From assembly GCA_003971905.1 (NCBI GenBank), contig RSEE01000056.1, positions 372,001-436,000 of the forward strand: DNA of 64,000 bases, given 5' to 3'. This DNA is from Moniliella sp. 'wahieum' (lineage: Eukaryota > Basidiomycota > Moniliellomycetes > Moniliellales > Moniliellaceae). Under the pieces are notes generated by a model. That model was given only the letters and a program-made list of their open reading frames with translations, ran no database searches and was not told where the DNA came from. The first letter of the stretch is position 1, and each line of letters starts with the position of its first letter. Below are positions 1 through 11,830 of this stretch, in pieces. Both the position numbers and the translations under genes were made by a program.

Positions 1-52
1 TACAAGACGCAACGGCTCGTACTTCTTGAGTGTCCTGGAGAGACTTGTATCT

Positions 53-1002
53 TTAGGCGGTAGGTTCGGCAGGCTTCTCGGCAACGGGCTCAGCCGCCTT
101 CTCGGCAACGGGCTCGCAGCTTTCTCTATGGGCTCCGCCGCCTTCTCAGCCGGCGCAGGAGCTTCCGCCGCGGCGTCGGAGGCGGGAGCCGGCTGAAGAG
201 CCTTCTGCAAAGCGGGCAGGGCCTTCTCCTTGACGTACTGGAGAATGTTGTTGAACTTGGTCGAGGCCGGCACATTAGGCTCGGCCACCTCCTTGGACAG
301 AGCGGCAAAGGCATCGGTAAACGTCTCCTTGACCGGGTGGAAGCGTGCCGCCGTCTCGGAAGGCAGGCTGAGAACGTAGGTGCGCACGCCATCAAGCTCG
401 CGAGCAAGTTCTTGGACACCGCGTCGGCTTCGCGAGACGACTGACCCACAACCTCAGAGGGGGCATCCTTGGCCTTGGCCAGGGCGCGGCGAGGGTGCCC
501 TGGAGCGAGGTAAGCGTGGTAAGCGCTTTCTGGACATACTCATTGTGGCTCAGTTCATCGAGCTTGGCCGTGGTGGGGTTGAGGACGCGCGCAGCATAGG
601 CTTGGGCCAGTGCCTGCTGCGCCGTGGCCGGCGCACTGCGCACCCCATTCGCCACATCGGCCGGGGTGGCGGTAAAGGCTGCGGGGAAGGTCTGCTGGGC
701 ATAGTCCAGGCCCTTGACCGCCAGCCCATCCAACGACTTGAGGTGAGGCTCGAGCCGCGAAGTGTACGGCTCGGCCGCACGCAGCCCCGAGGCGGCGAGG
801 TTGCCGCCGGTAGCAACGGCGTTGGCCACCTGGGGGTAACCCGACAAGGCCTGCTGGGCGTATTTGAGCGAGTCGCTGACGAGGGGCACGTTGAGGATCT
901 TGTTCACCGCCTCGCTCGAGGGCAGGGCGGGCGCAGCGGCGGGCTCGGCAGCGGGGGCGGGGGCCGCGGGGTGGGGGTGGGGGCAGCGTCGGGCGCAGAC
1001 AT
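53..1002 (-). CDS. Perilipin-like lipid-droplet protein, frameshifted
   Basis: Likely a structural coat protein of lipid droplets. The translation from ATG at 1002 begins MSAPDAAPTPTP, followed by an Ala/Pro stretch and then a core with VPLVSDSLKYAQQALSGYP, RAAEPYTSRLEPHLKSLD and VKGLDYAQQTFP. This alternation of short amphipathic helices with 'AEPY...EPHLKSLD..AVKGLDY' is the pattern I associate with fungal perilipins (Ldp1/Mpl1/Cap20 type). A second helical part follows (FHPVKETFTDAFAALSKEV, NILQYVKEKALPALQKAL). The protein ends in an Ala/Glu/Lys/Pro tail with repeats AEKAAEP / VAEKPAEPTA and a TAA at 53-55. Small indels near 970, 485, 400 and 130 break the frame; the pieces follow one another without gaps, so I treat them as sequence errors. 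Family assignment is by pattern recognition and was not searched. Confidence 0.6.
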
Positions 1003-3450
1003 GATGGGAGAGGGGGGGGTGGAGGTGGGGAGGTTGAGAGGGCAGGGTGGGCCTAATATAGGGGTAGGCGAGCGGGTGGGTTGGTGCGGTGGGTGCTGCG
1101 AGCTGCGACGAGCGCGACACAGGCCCAGTGGCTGGGTGGCCTGTGGGCTTTCACACCCCCGTGCGCACCAGACTCACTGGCCCGTGGGGGGGGCATGTCG
1201 CCGCATGGAGCAGTGCAGCAGCCGCATGTTTGCGTTGCTACTGTGTACTTAGGACTGGCTCTGACGCAACCCAACGCAACGCCTTCCGTTTGCCACTCGT
1301 CCGCACTGTGCGCAGACATGATTCCGCCTTTCACTTTTTGCTGGCCAGCGCTCTTCCGTCGGCTAGCCGGCCACGGTGGGTCTGCCTTCATACCAGCACG
1401 TCCCTCCGCTTCTCCTCTGTGCCCCCCCTGCCTTCCACGCCGGCCGTCCCACGTGAACGTTGAACCTCCTCTCCGCCAGCAGCGAAAAGAGCAGCAGAGC
1501 AAGCTGAAAGGTACAGAGAGACCGGCTCCACACAAGGTATATGTATATCCCCCTCTTCTCTGACCACACCTGTGTTCAGTCTCAACGTGACTGTACTACA
1601 CTCTACTGAACGTTGACGCGTTGACGTTGATGGTGAAAGACTCGATTCAATCACAAAAATCCATAGGGTTACCTTGAGATGCCACAGGTCCTGCAGTCGC
1701 GTCCTATTGAAACGGTGGGTGAATGAGGCCAAGCATATCGCTATACCACATCCACCCTTCTCCCCGGCACAGACATGGCAAAATGAACCCCACGTTGCCG
1801 AACCAAACTTATGGCCTCTCCGGCCTCGGAATGGTGGGCTCTGAATTGCCGGCGGGAGCCGCGACCGCATGTGTTCGCTCTTGGTGGGACAGTGCTGACG
1901 GTTCAGAAGAATGAATACGGTGGAAGTGAAAGAATCGGTTAGGACAATGCACCTGCAGCACGTCCCGAGTACTAGTAGTCGATCACCAGGGAGACCTGGA
2001 CCGCAATGGCGCGTTAACTGAGAGGGCTACGGCGTTCCGAGTATAATATTCGCACTGTGCGGAGGAGGCAGTCAGAGATAGCTTCTTTGCTCCTGCGACG
2101 CTAATCCAGCCTTGAGGTGGCAACAGCGAGATGGAAAAGAAGGGGAACGAGGACGACGGTATCCAATCCGGAGTGAGTTTTGCGAGCATACAGAAGCCAG
2201 CTATATAGCAACCCTTCGCGTTTATAAACACTGTGCTGAAGGAAGAGGAGAATGGAGCAGTGATTCTGAGGAGAGGTGCAGGAGGCTATGAGAACGGTAG
2301 CTGGGTCGCAGGATGGCAAGGCGCTGCTGGCCGGCGGCGGCAAGCTCGAGGTGAGAAAGACGTTCGCCGTGTGGAAAAGGGCCTGTGCCTGGTGGAGGGC
2401 TTTGCGGTCTCCGCCGGACCGAACCGGTGTAACTGCGGCTTCCTCCATCCGTCTTTTAAAGCTTGAAAAACTTGCTCACCTTGGATCGATCCTCGACATC
2501 TGGCACGTTACAAGGCACCAGCAGGAGCAGTGGCTAGGGGTGCCGGCCTGAGGCCTGACGCGTGACGACAGGGCCTGGCAGGGGCCTGGCCCCAGTGGGC
2601 TGGGGTGGGCTGGTGAGTACGACGGTGAGTGGTGGCGGGGTGCCCCAGGTGCGCACAGGTTGTCTCAGGAGCTCAGCCGCGGCAGGGGCTGCCAAGTGTG
2701 GGTTACGAAGGAGAAGAGGCAGCCACCTGGCGCCTACCCAGGCAGCAGACCGAACACGCCACGCTGGAAAACCCACTGGCGGGAGCGAGGGTCTTGGGCT
2801 GAAAGCAAGCCAGTGGGCGACGCAGACAGCGCACACGTGCTGGCCTTGAGCATGCCGCATCACCCGCACAGCGCCGGTGTGTTGCTGGCCTGCGTGGCAG
2901 GGGGGCGGAGGCCGTCGAGCGGGGCGCATCCGGCCAGTGCGGGCCAACCCCCACGGCCAACTGCGCCCCCGTGCGTGTCTGGCCTCTGGCAGGTGCCTCA
3001 TCACAGTCAGGGATCACGATCCGTGACGTGTGTCAGAACGCTGCCGCTGCACACTGCTCCGATGCCTGTGTGTGTCGGAGCAACACACACCGCACAGGCA
3101 CACTACTGGCACGCACACTGCTCTTGCGCTCATGCCGGGCGCGTGGACCCCCAGCTGCTATTAAAATCGCTGCTGCACACACTCACACTGGCCTGCTCTG
3201 CCTTTGCTCTGCACCAACCACCCTCCCCCCCATTCACCGCCCCCCCCCCTTCTCCGCTTGATCGCTTGTGCTGGCCACGAGCGTCCTTGCTGTCGCCACC
3301 ACCCCGCCGCCACCACCACCACCCCTCCCCAGACGCTCCCTTCTCTCGCCTCTGCTCGCTGCGCGACTCGTCGGCCTGTCCCCTTCTCATCGCTGGTCGA
3401 TCTCACTCTCTGCCCCCCTCTCTCCCTTAACCACTACGCACCACTACGCC
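1003..3450. other. Intergenic, divergent promoters
   Basis: No gene recognised on either strand; open frames here are short or GC-driven. It separates the divergent starts at 1002 (-) and 3451 (+). A TATA-like TATTAAAA lies near 3160, and 3200-3345 is a C/T-rich tract that looks like the 5' leader of the cyclin gene. CA-rich sequence at 3070-3125. Confidence 0.5.
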
Positions 3451-4546
3451 ATGTCCGCTGCCACGATGGGATTCACTTCCTCCCAACTCCGCCGTCATCA
3501 TGCGAGTCTCCTCCCGAAAGTTGTCCACAACGTCTCTCTGCTGGACCTGATCAAGTGCTCTGTGTCTCGCGACATGATCGTCTACCTGGCTCACCAGGTC
3601 GCTCATGTCATTCAGTGCGACGACGACGAAGAGGAAGAGCAGCCCCCCACGCCTCTGCCGGGCGCCAGCCCGATCGACGTGGCGTACGCGACCCTGCAGT
3701 GCACGCCCAGGTCGGAGGCCTGCCCAGCCTCAAGTCGTTCATTACCCAGTTGGTGGAGCACTCCAATGTCCAAGTCTCGACTCTGGTCTGCACCCTGGTC
3801 TACCTCGCCCGCCTCAAAACGCGCCTTCCCGGCGTAGCCAAGGGCATGTCTTGCACCCGGCACCGTGTTTTCTTGGCCGCCCTCATCCTGGCTGCCAAGT
3901 ATGTCAACGACTCGTCACCCAAAAACAAGCATTGGTGTCGCTATGCTCAACTCTTCTCCCTGGCAGAAGTGAACCTAATGGAGAAGCAGTTGCTCTTCCT
4001 GCTGGACTACGATCTGCGTATCGAGGAGCCGGAGCTGATCTCGTTTGTGGCTCCTTTCTTCCGTCACTTTGAACTGCCTGTTGACAAGGGTCGTCGGGAG
4101 ATGTACCTCCGCGCAGTCGAGGCTGGGCGTGAGATGCAGCGCTACTCGTGCCTCTGAACGTCGCGTCTACCTTCGCTCTCTCCCCCAGGACGAAGTACCT
4201 TCTGGAAGGAAGCTGTTGCCCCTGCTCTGCCTACGGTTGCTGAGCCCGCGACGGTGCCTTCGGCCCCGCATGCCTGTCACATGACAAGTGATGGGTCGTT
4301 GGGCAGCATCGTGACCGCTGTCTCCTCCCCCGACTTGGTGGACGACTCGGGGGCGTCATCAACGTCCACGTCTCCTTCGGACGATGCACACTCTCCCCCA
4401 CCCGAATGGACATTGCTAAAATCTTGTACCCCTACCGCGCCGACCTGGGCAAGGTCTCCTCCCGCTCCGCCGTGTACTGTCCCCGCATCCCTGCCCCAGC
4501 CGCAGCAGTGACCAAGTCCACGTCGTACCGCGCGTACCGCCGCTGA
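3451..4546 (+). CDS. Pcl1/2-type G1 cyclin, Pho85-family partner
   Basis: Cyclin of the Pcl/Pho80 class, expected to bind a Pho85/Cdk5-type kinase and act in polarity and G1 progression. It starts [20 protein letters not shown], has an acidic stretch CDDDEEEEQ, then after a frameshift near 3710 the cyclin box: [58 protein letters not shown] and [19 protein letters not shown]. The SSPKNKHW and [16 protein letters not shown] segments are diagnostic for this class. A 60-nt intron (4129-4188, GTGAGA...CCCCCAG) keeps the frame open and joins to a Ser/Pro-rich tail. The end is uncertain: TGA at 4511 in the frame as written, or TGA at 4546 if an indel near 4400 is accepted, giving a tail with [20 protein letters not shown] chosen as the first Met ahead of the conserved block. 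Confidence 0.85.
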
Positions 4547-5751
4547 AGTATGCTGCGCGCCTACCCGGACTTCCCTGTCGCGGCCTTTCTTCTGGCCGAG
4601 GTCGCATACGCACACTTCCAACGCTTGATTGCGACCTACTTTACTTCTGCCACCCCGGCCCATGGTCTTTTACCTTTCCAGGAATCTTTGGACCGATCTC
4701 GCCTTTCCTTCTTGACACTGGATCTTGTTTCGTCTCGTATCCCTGTGCCGTCTCCCGCGATGCCCCCCCCTGCTCCCTCCCTCCTTGAGGGTGGGTCGTT
4801 TTGGACGTATGGAACATGGTACGACGGGAAGCCTTGGCGCACACCCCCCTCTCTCTACTGGTTGGCCTGAGGTGGGTGTGCTGTGTTACCCTCTCTATTC
4901 CGCTTGGATGCATCCCTCTTTCGGGATGCACCCTGCTCCCCTCTTTACGCGCTGCATGGCTCCCTGTCCACTTTCGTTCCCAGTTCCTCCTCATACCTTG
5001 ATCTCGCTCTCCCCTCTTTGGCCAGATCTCTCCCCGGACTTTTTCCTCTGATCGTTCTTGCATCCTGCTTGTGCCTCGGTCGGAGGTGGCGTTGACCGCT
5101 GCGCTACCGACGGGGCCCACCTCATCGAGTCATCTCTCACCTGTTCTTTCTGTGTCATTTATCTCTTCGCCCCATCCAGGAGATGGGGGCTGACGTGATG
5201 GAATTGGGCGTGCTTGTGTCGCAGCCCGATCTGTAGGAGGCCATACTTAGCAGAGGAGCGGCGGGGCGGGCAGCGAGAAGCGCACGTGCGTAGCAAGCGT
5301 AGGCAAGGGAAACAGGAGGCCGTGTCTGGCCTACCAACATGGACAGCTCCCAAGCGGGCGAGCCGAAGAGGAGAGCAGGATGTGCCATCCCTCATGGGTT
5401 GTTTCGGATCGGCCGGGGGCAGTGGGGGCAGCAGGAGGAAGGGGACGCCGGCGGACGAGTGCGTGCCGATGTAGGCTGCGGATCGCAGACGCCAAGCGTG
5501 CGCTGCGTACGTCTGTGCACAATCGAGAGACTTGGCGGCGCACAGCCGCACAGCAGCCAGCGGCCCCGCGACGCCGGAGCCCCGCTGACAGCCAATCCCG
5601 ACCACCGCCCCCCCTCTGCGCAGCGGGGCAGGCACGGCGGCAGTGTCCCCGCACCTACCTGGCCACAGTCCATATTAAAGGGTGTGGCGCCCCTCCCATT
5701 CTTTCCCTCCCCCATCCACCACCACCACCACCACCACCCCGCGTCTCTCCT
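4547..5751. other. Intergenic
   Basis: Pyrimidine-rich sequence after the cyclin gene, then GC-rich sequence with a CCA microsatellite at about 5714-5740 directly before the next start codon. No gene recognised. Confidence 0.45.
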
Positions 5752-7579
5752 ATGGACACGCGCGCCCACCCGTACCTTAGCCTCGGCGGACACACCCGCA
5801 ACTCCTCCTCCCTCGACCAGCTCCACCAGCTCGGCCGCACCCTCGACCGCCAGCTCGCACGCCCCTCCTCCTCCCACCGCCGCGAGCCAAGCTAGCGAGC
5901 TCCGACTCGCTCCCTTTCCCCCCACCCGCTTCCGCCACTGCGCCTCGCCCCGTCCCCCCTTCCTAGCCTGCCCTTCTTGCCGCCGCCCTCCTCAGCATGC
6001 CCGCACCACTGTGCCTCGCTCCCTCCGGCTTGCTCAACTGCCACAATGGCCTTTGGAGTCGTCGCGGCCGGCTTGGCATCGCTTTAGGCGCAGGCATCGT
6101 CGCCATCACCCGTACTATCCTAGTATACCTTGCCAACCCCATTCCTCCTTCCCCTTTCTGCTTGCTCACCACTCACTCATTTTCCCCTTCCCCCCCTCCA
6201 CCACAGTCAACAGCCATACCTCCTGGGCCGGCACAGACCGCGAAAAGAAGTATGTGGTGCTTTGCTGGCTTTAGCGCGTTGGTATCGGGGTTCCTGCTAG
6301 GGTCGCTTGACCTGGCTGGTTGGCTTGGTGCGACGTACCTTCACGTGGGGACCGACCCGGGCCCTTGGGTCTTGGCCAGCAGCGTGGGATACATTGCCTT
6401 GGCCCCCATTGCCATGTCTGGCCCGATCCCCTTGTCCCAGCACCAATGGCTCAGCGGTGTCGGCATCTCTCTCGCTGCAGCGGGAGTGCTGCGGCTGGTG
6501 GCGGCTAGTGCCCAAGTTGTTTTTCCTTCCGCCATCCTGCCCGTTCCTCCATTCCCTACCCTGCCCAGACGAAGAGGGAGCGTGGACGGACAAGGATCCC
6601 GAGGTGGATCTGTACAACACCGACCGTCTCGTGCCCCACGCTGGCAGTGACCTGGACTCGACCGCGCCGTACTCACCTCCTATGTCGCCCCCCGCGTTGC
6701 ACTTTCCGCGTTCTGATGACCATCCGGGGGTGGCCGGAATCGGTGCGCACGCAGCCCAAGCGAGCACCGAGGAAGCAGAAGGCATGCCTACACTTGCCAC
6801 CGCTAACCAGCCGACGGCACAAGAAGGCGAGGCACGCAAGCACCGCTCTACCCAGTCTTCTTCAGTCCAAGGATGAAGTCTGGGCCGCCCATCCGTTCCT
6901 CAACCAAGACCCCTATACCAGCGCCATCCCCGAGCGCCAGTCGCTTTTACCCGTCGCGGTCGCGCCAGTTGCATGTGTCCCCCCCGTAATGACCACCTCC
7001 CCGCCTTCGCCATCCCCATCCTCCATCCTCCCATCCTCGCCATCCCAGCCCTCGCTGTTCCACAGTACCACCACAGCCGCCGGGGCGACGAGCGTAGCGA
7101 CGACCTCCCAGCCTTCTTCCTCGGGTGAGGCACGGTGGGCCGCCGCCCGTGACACAAGGACGTGCCCACCTCGTCCACCCTTCTGCTCCCGGGACGACGC
7201 GCGCCCCCGTCCGACGTGGCCTCGGTCCATCGGTACATTTTTGTCGAGGGCTTGGGCGAGTTGGCACTGAGCTCGGACAGCGACAGTGAGACTTGGTCCG
7301 AGGAGCGGGACCAAGTGTGGCTCCCTGGTGCGCGGCCGGGCACCGGCGTGCCCGCGCCCACGCCCACGCGACGTGCTTCCTCCTTGCTCTCCCCCCTGAA
7401 CGATGGCAGCTCAAGGAGGCAGAGCGATCAAACGCGTTCTGTCTTCCCGTGGACGCTCCCCCGCCGCCTCGCACCCGCCCCAACTCACCCCCTCCGCACC
7501 ACTTTCGTCCCGCGACCGACTGCATGCGGCGGCGGCGCGGCTCAGTGCCGAGCAGCGCGCGGAGGCGCCTCCGTCCTAA
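5752..7579 (+). CDS. Putative multi-pass membrane protein, unknown function
   Basis: I do not recognise the family. A plausible start at 5752 gives MDTRAHPYLSLGGHTRNSSS then LDQLHQLGRTLDRQLARPSS. After a pyrimidine-rich gap (possible intron or frameshift) there are hydrophobic segments near 6043-6130 (MAFGVVAAGLAS, GAGIVAITRTILVYLA) and 6250-6530 (WCFAGFSALVSGFLLGSLDL, GPWVLASSVGYIALAPIAM, WLSGVGISLAAAGVLRLVAA), so at least four membrane segments. A soluble, acidic and Ser/Pro-rich tail follows (DEEGAWTDKDPEVDLYNTD; then LALSSDSDSETWSEERD), ending with RLHAAAARLSAEQRAEAPPS and TAA at 7577-7579. Several frame changes are needed. Exon borders are not certain; existence of a membrane protein gene is better supported than its exact span. 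Confidence 0.45.
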
Positions 7580-8361
7580 GAGGCCATATATATATCGAGA
7601 GGAGGAGAGGGGGAGGTACGTGAGTTTTGAGCGCTTGACCTGCCTCCTCTCCAACCGTTTGCCCCTCTCCTCCTCTCAAGGACACTTGCCCCCCCCCGCT
7701 TTTCAAGTGTTTCGGTCACTTTGATTCCCCCCTACGCCCATTCGTTTTTGGACACTCAAGTAGTCTTCTCATGCATGCCTGTGTTATGTCTGTTGGTGGA
7801 CTGGGACGGGCCCGGTAGATAAGGGAGGCAGGCGCAGATGGAATTGGTTCGAGGAAGCGGTCAGGATGGGGGTGCGAACGATGACAAGAAAAAGGCTGGA
7901 TGTGAGCTGTGGCTACTTAACATGAGATCGCGGGGAAAATCGGGTGTATGGATGTCCTCCCCCGACCACCCGCCACCATGTGTCCACGCATCCTCCGCCC
8001 CAGCTGGGCGCCTCCACGCGCACCATGGCCGTCGGATGCCCCCCGCTGGCACATTTCAATCGGAGATACAAAGTGCATACCAGATGAATGTCTTCTTCGC
8101 GTCCCCGACAGCCTTCTCGTCAATGTCAAGTGACAGAGCGGTAGAGTTGTAAACAATAACTTAGCTTAAAGTGTGGGTCAAAACTTCACTTGTGTGGTGC
8201 TGCATCGCTTCTCCCACTTCTCATCAAGTTAACCTCTGAGTCATGGGAGCTCACGTCTCGCCCCCCCCTCCTTTATAGCAGCCAGCCCAGTTCTGATTCT
8301 TAGCACCGACGCTCACACAAACGACCTCAAAAAAGGGAACCACACAGCTCATTAATTGGGA
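7580..8361. other. Intergenic, convergent gene ends
   Basis: Lies between the 3' ends of the membrane protein gene (+) and MND1 (-). TATATATAT at about 7585. No gene recognised. Confidence 0.5.
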
Positions 8362-9721
8362 TCAGCGCCACGCCTTGATTTGCGTCAAAGAAAGGATAGC
8401 AGGTAACTCTTCCATCTCCTCCCAGTTGGCCGGGAGACCAAGGAATTGACACTGCCAGCACTCTGGGTTAGCAAGGCCTGCGCTCCAAACATTACGCAGG
8501 GCAGGTCACCAACGGACGACGCACAGCACGAGCTGGTTCCACTTGAACCAAGTATGGGCAAACTTGATGAGAATCGCCAGGTTCTCCATATGCGCCAGCG
8601 TGGAAGCGCGGAGCTAGCTCGAGCAAACGGAGTTTGCTCTGGATGGTAGCAGAGCAGGGTCCAGGGCAGCAATCCGCTGCAGCTCCCTTGTCAACTTTTC
8701 TTCCTCCCTTAGCTCAGCGAGCGTGGCAAGTTGCTGGGACCGGTGATGCGACGCAGTCCTCCGATCCCGCTCGGCTGCTGAAGTGCGGCATGCGCAAGGT
8801 GCAGCTTGGCTGGGCCTCGGCTAGCGCGGGTGGCAACTCTGGTCGTGCGCAGTTTGAAACCTGTGGGCACGGGCATCAGAAACCCAATCCTGCAGTGGGT
8901 TAGAATAGGCGGATGCTGGTTACTGGCGTCAGAGGGAGAGTACGTACCACATGGGATGCGTGAGATGCAAAAGCAGTAATCTGTAGCGAGCGCCAGGTCA
9001 GCAACATACCAACAGCACGCGCCGGGGATTGGGAGCAACATACAGTGGCACTTCCGATCTGGTGGTTGGGCGGTGGGCAGGGGTGCGCAGTTGGGTACAT
9101 GTATGCATGGGCGTGCGTGGGAAGGCGTTAGTAGTCTAGACCGGATAAACATGGAGCGATGGGGAAAGACACCTTCTCGCGCTCCACGCGGCATCATCGA
9201 CGAGCGAGTCGACGATCTCCTTCACTGCGAAAAAAAGGAAAAGGAAATGCATCAATGATGTGGCACGCAGCGGTGGAAGAAGAAGCGAGGCAAGTGTACC
9301 ATCTGTTGCTCTGATCCAATTGTCAGCCTAGTGCAAGCCAAAATGGCAGGTGTTTGACGAGCAGACAACGCCTATATACATGTGAATGGCCGGGAGGAAA
9401 AAGAGAAACAGACGTCGGATGCGCGTTTGGGTCCAAGTTTATCTAGTTCCTACAGCACGTCAAGCATCAGCTCTCAACCCGATGCATCCATACCAGCTTT
9501 ACACACCTTGATATTGAAGAAATCGTGCTTGAATGCGGGTTGTCAGTCTCCGTCGTATGATTCTGGGGTGTGACGCGGGGGGAGGGGGGAGAGGCGTACC
9601 GAGTCGTGGATGAGCTGAAACTGTGGGAACACCGTAACTGATCAGCCTCAACCACCGGCCATCAGAGGCCACGTACCATGATCTCCTCCTTCTCCTCTGT
9701 GCTGAAGCGTTTGGGCGGCAT
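8362..9721 (-). CDS. MND1: Meiotic recombination protein Mnd1, microexon gene
   Basis: Mnd1 pairs with Hop2 to help Rad51/Dmc1 strand invasion in meiosis. Exon 1 (9677-9721) encodes MPPKRFSTEEKEEIM, then come tiny exons with GT/AG borders: 9600-9620 (FQLIHDS), 9507-9527 (HDFFNIK), one ending at about 9432 (ELDKLGPKRASD), 9173-9224 (VKEIVDSLVDDA), 9044-9058 (IGSAT) and 8948-8980. Together they follow the Mnd1 winged-helix N-terminus (KRxSxEEK...DFFxLKELEKLGPK...VKEVLxSLVDD...IGS). A coiled coil follows (AKLHLAHAALQQ; SQQLATLAELREEEKLTREL). The C-terminal part has ENLAILIKFAHTWFKWNQ, then, after an intron with branch site GCTAACC, FLGLPANWEEMEELP, matching the family's 'FGIPEDFDYxE' end. At least three indels disturb the coiled coil. 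Stop TGA at 8362-8364. The gene was found from splice borders, not from a long open frame. Confidence 0.8.
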
Positions 9722-10202
9722 GAAGCAAAAGGGGGCGGAGAGAGGGTGATGGCAAGGGCGAAGGAGAAACAGACTGTCGTCCAGGCCACACCTGGGCGCC
9801 CATTAAAGTACCTGCGGAATCCAGCCCTGCCGCGTCGCCCATTCCGCCGGGTGGGATGTGCCGAGAGACGCAGCGTCCGTTGGTTGCCAATCGGCCATCG
9901 AGGGAGCGCGGCACAGAAGAACGCTTATGTCAGCCTTATCGATTATCCAAGGCCAGGTGGCGGTGGCTCGGCATGTGCAGGCAACGCCCTTTGCAGAGTG
10001 GGTCCTATGCTGGCTACTGCCGGCTACTGCCAATGCGGGGACACGCAAGATAAGTGGTGTGTGCTACAACGGAACGGCTGCCTATCTCTAAACCCACTCC
10101 CGACTTCAAATCTCCGGCTGCCAGCTGGCTTCAGAGCTTCACGCTCAAGCTCCCGCACGCCCCCCGCAGCCGCGTTGCCTTGCCTTCCACCACCTTTGGG
10201 CC
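9722..10202. promoter_or_regulatory. Divergent promoter region MND1 / 2OG oxygenase
   Basis: 481 bp separate the two start codons on opposite strands, so both promoters must lie here. I see no clear TATA box or repeated operator. Confidence 0.45.
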
Positions 10203-11403
10203 ATGACCGGGACCATCGAATTGCCTGTCGTCTCGCTTGCTGCTCCCCCGCCCGAGCTGGCCGCACAGGTACGCGCGGCCTGCGAAGGGGTGGGCTTTTT
10301 CTACCTCGCCGATCATGGCATCTCCTTGGACCAGATGGAGGTGCGTTTGCCCGCAGCGAAGCACTTTTCAGCGACCGCTCGGATGCGGCCCAGGAAGACC
10401 GGCTCAAGTCTGCGGACCCTGGGGGCAACACGGGCTTCATCCGCTTCGCTTCTGAGAGGCTCGACCCAGCCAAACAAAGTGCCGGCGACCTCAAGGAGTC
10501 CTTCCATCTGCGTCGTTTCAAGCACGCTGGAAGCACGACGGACCATGAACCCAACCAACGCCTGCCAGCCGTGTGGAGCACCCTCAAGCCCGCGCCGAGC
10601 TGGATCAATTCTTCGAGGCGTGCAAGGCTGTCTCGCTCCGAATCCTGCAAGGCTTTGCGGAGGCTTTGGACGTACGCACCCACCCGTGATGCATCTTGCT
10701 CGTCAGTGACTAGTGACCTATGGACTTACTAGCCCTGATTATGATTCTTGCAGCTTCCGTCCGACTACTTTTCCAAGTGCCATCATGCCGAGCTGGACCG
10801 CCTGCGCTTCTTGCACTACCCTCCCGCGCCTATCTCCTCCTCGGCCGAGACGTCAGAGGTGATCCGAGCGGGAGCGCATACCGATTATGGATCGGTGACA
10901 CTGCTGTTTGTCCAAAAGGACGGAGTGGGCGGTCTGCAGGTAGACCTGGGGCATGAGAGCGAGACATCCACCGAGCCGGTATGGACCGATGTGCCGCCCA
11001 AGGAGGGCATGATCATCTGCAACGTGGCGGACGCCATTGAGTTTTGGACTGGGGGGCGGTACCGTTCGACTGTGCATCGTGTCGCACTCCCGCTGACGGA
11101 GGCGCAAGCCAAAACTCGCTATTCTATGTGCGTAGCGTCTCGTGTCACATGCCATCGATCATCGGCGGCTGGTCCTTCCTGTGCCTGCTTTGCTAACGTG
11201 GGAGAGACAGTGCCTACTTTTGCCAGCCAGACGACGAGGCCGAATTCCGTCCGTTGGGAAAGGGGGGCGTTGCGCTGCCGATGGACGGACAGCAATGGCA
11301 GAGCACGTCCCCGGCGTTCAATAGTAAGTTTGCTGCCATCCCTAAAGACCGCCTCGACGCTACCTACGACCACCGCCGCGAAGCCAAGGCCAAGGCAGGT
11401 TGA
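10203..11403 (+). CDS. 2-oxoglutarate/Fe(II)-dependent oxygenase, isopenicillin N synthase-like
   Basis: Non-heme iron dioxygenase of the DIOX_N plus 2OG-FeII_Oxy type; substrate unknown. N-terminus MTGTIELPVVSLAAPP then VRAACEGVGFFYLADHGISL is the DIOX_N signature. The catalytic domain shows the iron ligands in AHTDYGSVTLLFV (His, Asp) and STVHRV (His), and the 2OG-binding Arg-x-Ser in RYSIAYFC, which appears only after splicing. Introns: 10672-10753 (82 nt) and 11128-11210 (83 nt, branch site GCTAAC). Frameshifts near 10340 and 10595 are needed to join FARSEALFSDRSDAAQEDRL and AELDQFFEACKAVSLRIL. Stop TGA at 11401-11403 after EAKAKAG. Family members in fungi often serve secondary metabolism or oxidise small molecules, but there is no biosynthetic cluster around it. 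Confidence 0.88.
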
Positions 11404-11790
11404 TTGGCAATGCATTCTCTTGCCCTTGGAGCCAAAAAGGTGTGGGGGAGAAAGATATAGATAGGGTCCCCCCCCCAGGAGATCGATTCAAAGGCCCATC
11501 TCGTCCAGAAGAGGGTTAGGATGGCCTGTTGGCCACTCCGGCTTGTGGGCAGCTCCCACGAGGCTCTCTATTCAGGAGATCCTTGCAACGTCCTACGCGT
11601 GAGAAGAGAGGAGACGATGTCGATGATGGCTGTGTTCTGAGTGAGCTAGTGAGGCCGGAGGCTCCGGAGCCCGTAAGAGGCAGAACATAGGGTTGCTGAG
11701 CCTCAGCAGACTGAGCAGGCACATGCGTCATGGATGATGAGATCGGTGATGGTGCTGACAACATAGGCGTAGCATCGGCGCGTTGGGAAT

Positions 11791-11830
11791 CAAGCTTCAA
11801 GCTTCAAGCTTCAAGCTTCAAGCTCCAAGG
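11791..11830 (+). repeat. AAGCTTC heptamer tandem repeat
   Basis: About five head-to-tail copies of the 7-mer CAAGCTT. The same unit recurs in two copies near 42404-42420 and singly near 19370 and 24310. Confidence 0.9.

Noticed and set aside
2660-3430. 256-codon plus-strand frame
   Set aside because: Low-complexity Pro/His composition in the cyclin leader, no conserved motif.
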